A stretch of 64,000 bases of DNA from Ochrobactrum sp. Marseille-Q0166. GTDB lineage: Bacteria; Pseudomonadota; Alphaproteobacteria; Rhizobiales; Rhizobiaceae. The stretch lies in assembly GCF_014397025.1 (NCBI RefSeq), contig NZ_JACJUO010000003.1, positions 506,982 through 570,981 of the forward strand, written 5' to 3'. Below, one piece after another: positions 63,801-64,000 of this stretch (the stretch's first letter is position 1; every line of letters starts with the position of its first letter). Below the pieces are notes generated by a model. That model worked only from the letters and a program-made list of their open reading frames with translations, was not told the DNA's origin and searched no databases. Position numbers and translations under genes: made by a program.

Positions 63801-63858
63801 GTTCGGTTCGGGACTCACGCAAAATGGCGTGAATGTTAATTTACGCATGAACTTCTAA
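60805..63858 (+). CDS. Subtilisin-type (S8) serine protease autotransporter
   Basis: A 1017-residue secreted protein (ATG 60805 behind GGGGTGGG; GTG 60799 also possible). A signal peptide ends near LAFSQ. The S8 protease domain has the catalytic Asp in AVIDSGLDINHPEF, His in GHGQHVAGIIGA and Ser in GTSMASPHVAGAAAVV. An autotransporter-associated beta-helix repeat follows (GDLTKRGEGILALEGENSYEG). The C-terminal barrel (about residues 745-1017) contains WGHGFGGWTNLSG and ends in LRMNF with terminal Phe. It should be exported to the outer membrane and act on the cell surface. Similar proteases process adhesins or act as virulence factors; here that is inference. Confidence 0.92.
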   Translation: MFSVKSGLKFLFLSTSLMTPHLAFSQDIPQVFSSAADAEYYANWGLDMINALPAYQKGFAGKSVTVAVIDSGLDINHPEFAGRISPALYNFGTDNDSLDTFPSFDDDGSLNGHGQHVAGIIGAGRNGFGMQGVAYDATIMPLRAIEVAEDDDGLPASDRAIIYAADHGAKVLNGSYGPNTFPMPTVDGVPNPNYQVLDYQLMIETPDDLQVTYEAMKYAAEKDVVMVFAAGNEREDQPGYYTSMPTGNGMLPLITSDFINSEKIRFLDMDFEDDINPNDPATYRFLSPADPSLVNMDFSDLKGSLIVVVSVGRDGNIAPYSNECGETAEWCMAAPGGVMMSEDDDPDGIYSTWPQGDATNDNSDYKYEQGTSMASPHVAGAAAVVRSAFPYLNARQTMETILTTATKQGFEDEAKFGQGLLNLGLAVDGPMAFRYNGVFNVDTQGYSSIWSNSISGIGDLTKRGEGILALEGENSYEGGTKIVGGVLEINGRVSSPTEVSETGTIAGRGFVGDLTLFNGGRIAPGSVLNPENAIGRLTVSGIFTQQSGSAYVADFVSGTEPKAGLDQIIVDGAANLQDGSSFELIYQGTTSGVDAFSRAVVLSATGGVNGTYGEISGSYVNNARFIDFVLHYDANNVFLNTSRSAVAFADVANSQNQVSTAEALESQGSGGVLYDNILFLTQQDARRAYDQLSGEAYASIQATFINNSAYTRSVVYNNLAQVFAAPSISNGQSPEDVNFPTVWGHGFGGWTNLSGEGIAARTKSSVGGFITGVDTQVFDTWRFGVLASYSQTNFRLNERMSSGTSDDYTLGTYAGTETPAALGVVALRSGLSYTWHNIEMKRGIAFADFDDKLLADYNAGTFQVFGELGYRLEPTEQSRIEPYVNLAYVRLKTDGFSEKDTHGAGLNVEESTINTALSTFGIRASTALNKHVVPVKARADIAWHRAYGDDRPTSAASFAGSDGFIIGGTSVGKNTALISGGFDFEFSKAALLNVTYQGQFGSGLTQNGVNVNLRMNF

Positions 63859-63970
63859 GTCAGTGTGTATATTTAGAGCGCGTCCATTGAACGCGGAATC
63901 GCGTTGAGGATTCCCTTGGTCGCCGAATTCTGATTCCATCGCTCCGACTGGTGATTTGGTTGGAGGCAAT

Positions 63971-64000
63971 ATGACCCGGGCTTTCAGTGATGATCTGCGT
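63971..64000 (+). CDS. Start of a gene cut by the window end, possibly an IS630-type transposase
   Basis: ATG 63971 behind TTGGAGG begins MTRAFSDDLR and runs off the window. This opening resembles the N-termini of IS630-family or helix-turn-helix transposases, but ten residues are not enough to be sure. Confidence 0.35.
   Translation, partial: MTRAFSDDLR

Overview
The window looks like a chromosomal or large-replicon segment of an alphaproteobacterium of the order Hyphomicrobiales, probably of the Brucella/Ochrobactrum group. This rests on gene content (IalB-family protein, MocR/LysE pair, HdeD/glutaminase, rhizobial-type trb cluster, GAAC-N7-GAAC SOS box) and is an inference, not a sequence match. 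The window is a mosaic. Conserved housekeeping and accessory genes are interrupted by a conjugation-gene block, a compact seven-gene conflict island and nested insertion sequences.

Layout. 1-6.7 kb: local regulators with their targets (TetR, a LysR, a MocR divergent from a LysE exporter, an ArsR/SRPBCC pair) and an accessory ClpP. 6.9-20.2 kb: an iron-siderophore uptake block with FecI-type sigma factor, FecR anti-sigma, TonB-dependent receptor, periplasmic binding protein, siderophore-interacting reductase, two FecCD permeases, an ATPase, an ABC exporter, an Rrf2-like regulator, a TonB protein and an IalB-family secreted protein. Most of the transport genes overlap by 4 bases and form one operon. 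20.3-31.2 kb: a LysR gene and the mating-pair-formation genes trbB-C-D-E-J-K-L-F-G-I, with no coupling protein or relaxase, ending in a decayed DUF2274 gene.

31.5-37.7 kb is the most interesting part: seven co-directional genes placed between the decayed end of the trb operon and a serine-recombinase remnant. In order they are an NDT-like protein, a PfkB kinase fused to an NDT-like domain, a TIR domain fused to a tRNA-guanine-transglycosylase-like (TGT) domain, an OGG-like HhH-GPD glycosylase, a QueC-like enzyme, a TIR protein whose N-terminus is Met-Gly-Gly-Gly-Ser-Ser-Gly-Ser, and a DUF4231/SLATT membrane protein. The QueC/TGT/OGG trio recalls type IV CBASS, but no CD-NTase is present. I propose a 7-deazaguanine-linked TIR defence system in which QueC conjugates a nucleobase to the TIR protein's N-terminal glycine, the TGT-like module recognises or removes it, and the SLATT protein is the membrane effector.

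38.3-45.5 kb: an SOS-controlled DNA-repair pair (radical SAM protein and UdgX), an FAD/NAD(P)-binding protein, a frameshifted large catalase and a DUF892 ferritin-like protein. 45.6-48.8 kb: one intact and one truncated IS3-family copy in inverted orientation plus a broken IS6 transposase. 49.1-58.2 kb: HdeD-like protein, an RND efflux pair, a lipoprotein hydrolase, glutaminase and an MFS exporter, suggestive of acid and envelope stress. 58.6-60.2 kb: an IS6 element inside an IS3 remnant that itself truncates a TolB-like gene. 60.8-63.9 kb: a subtilisin-type autotransporter behind a very AT-rich leader. The window ends in the start of a probable transposase gene.
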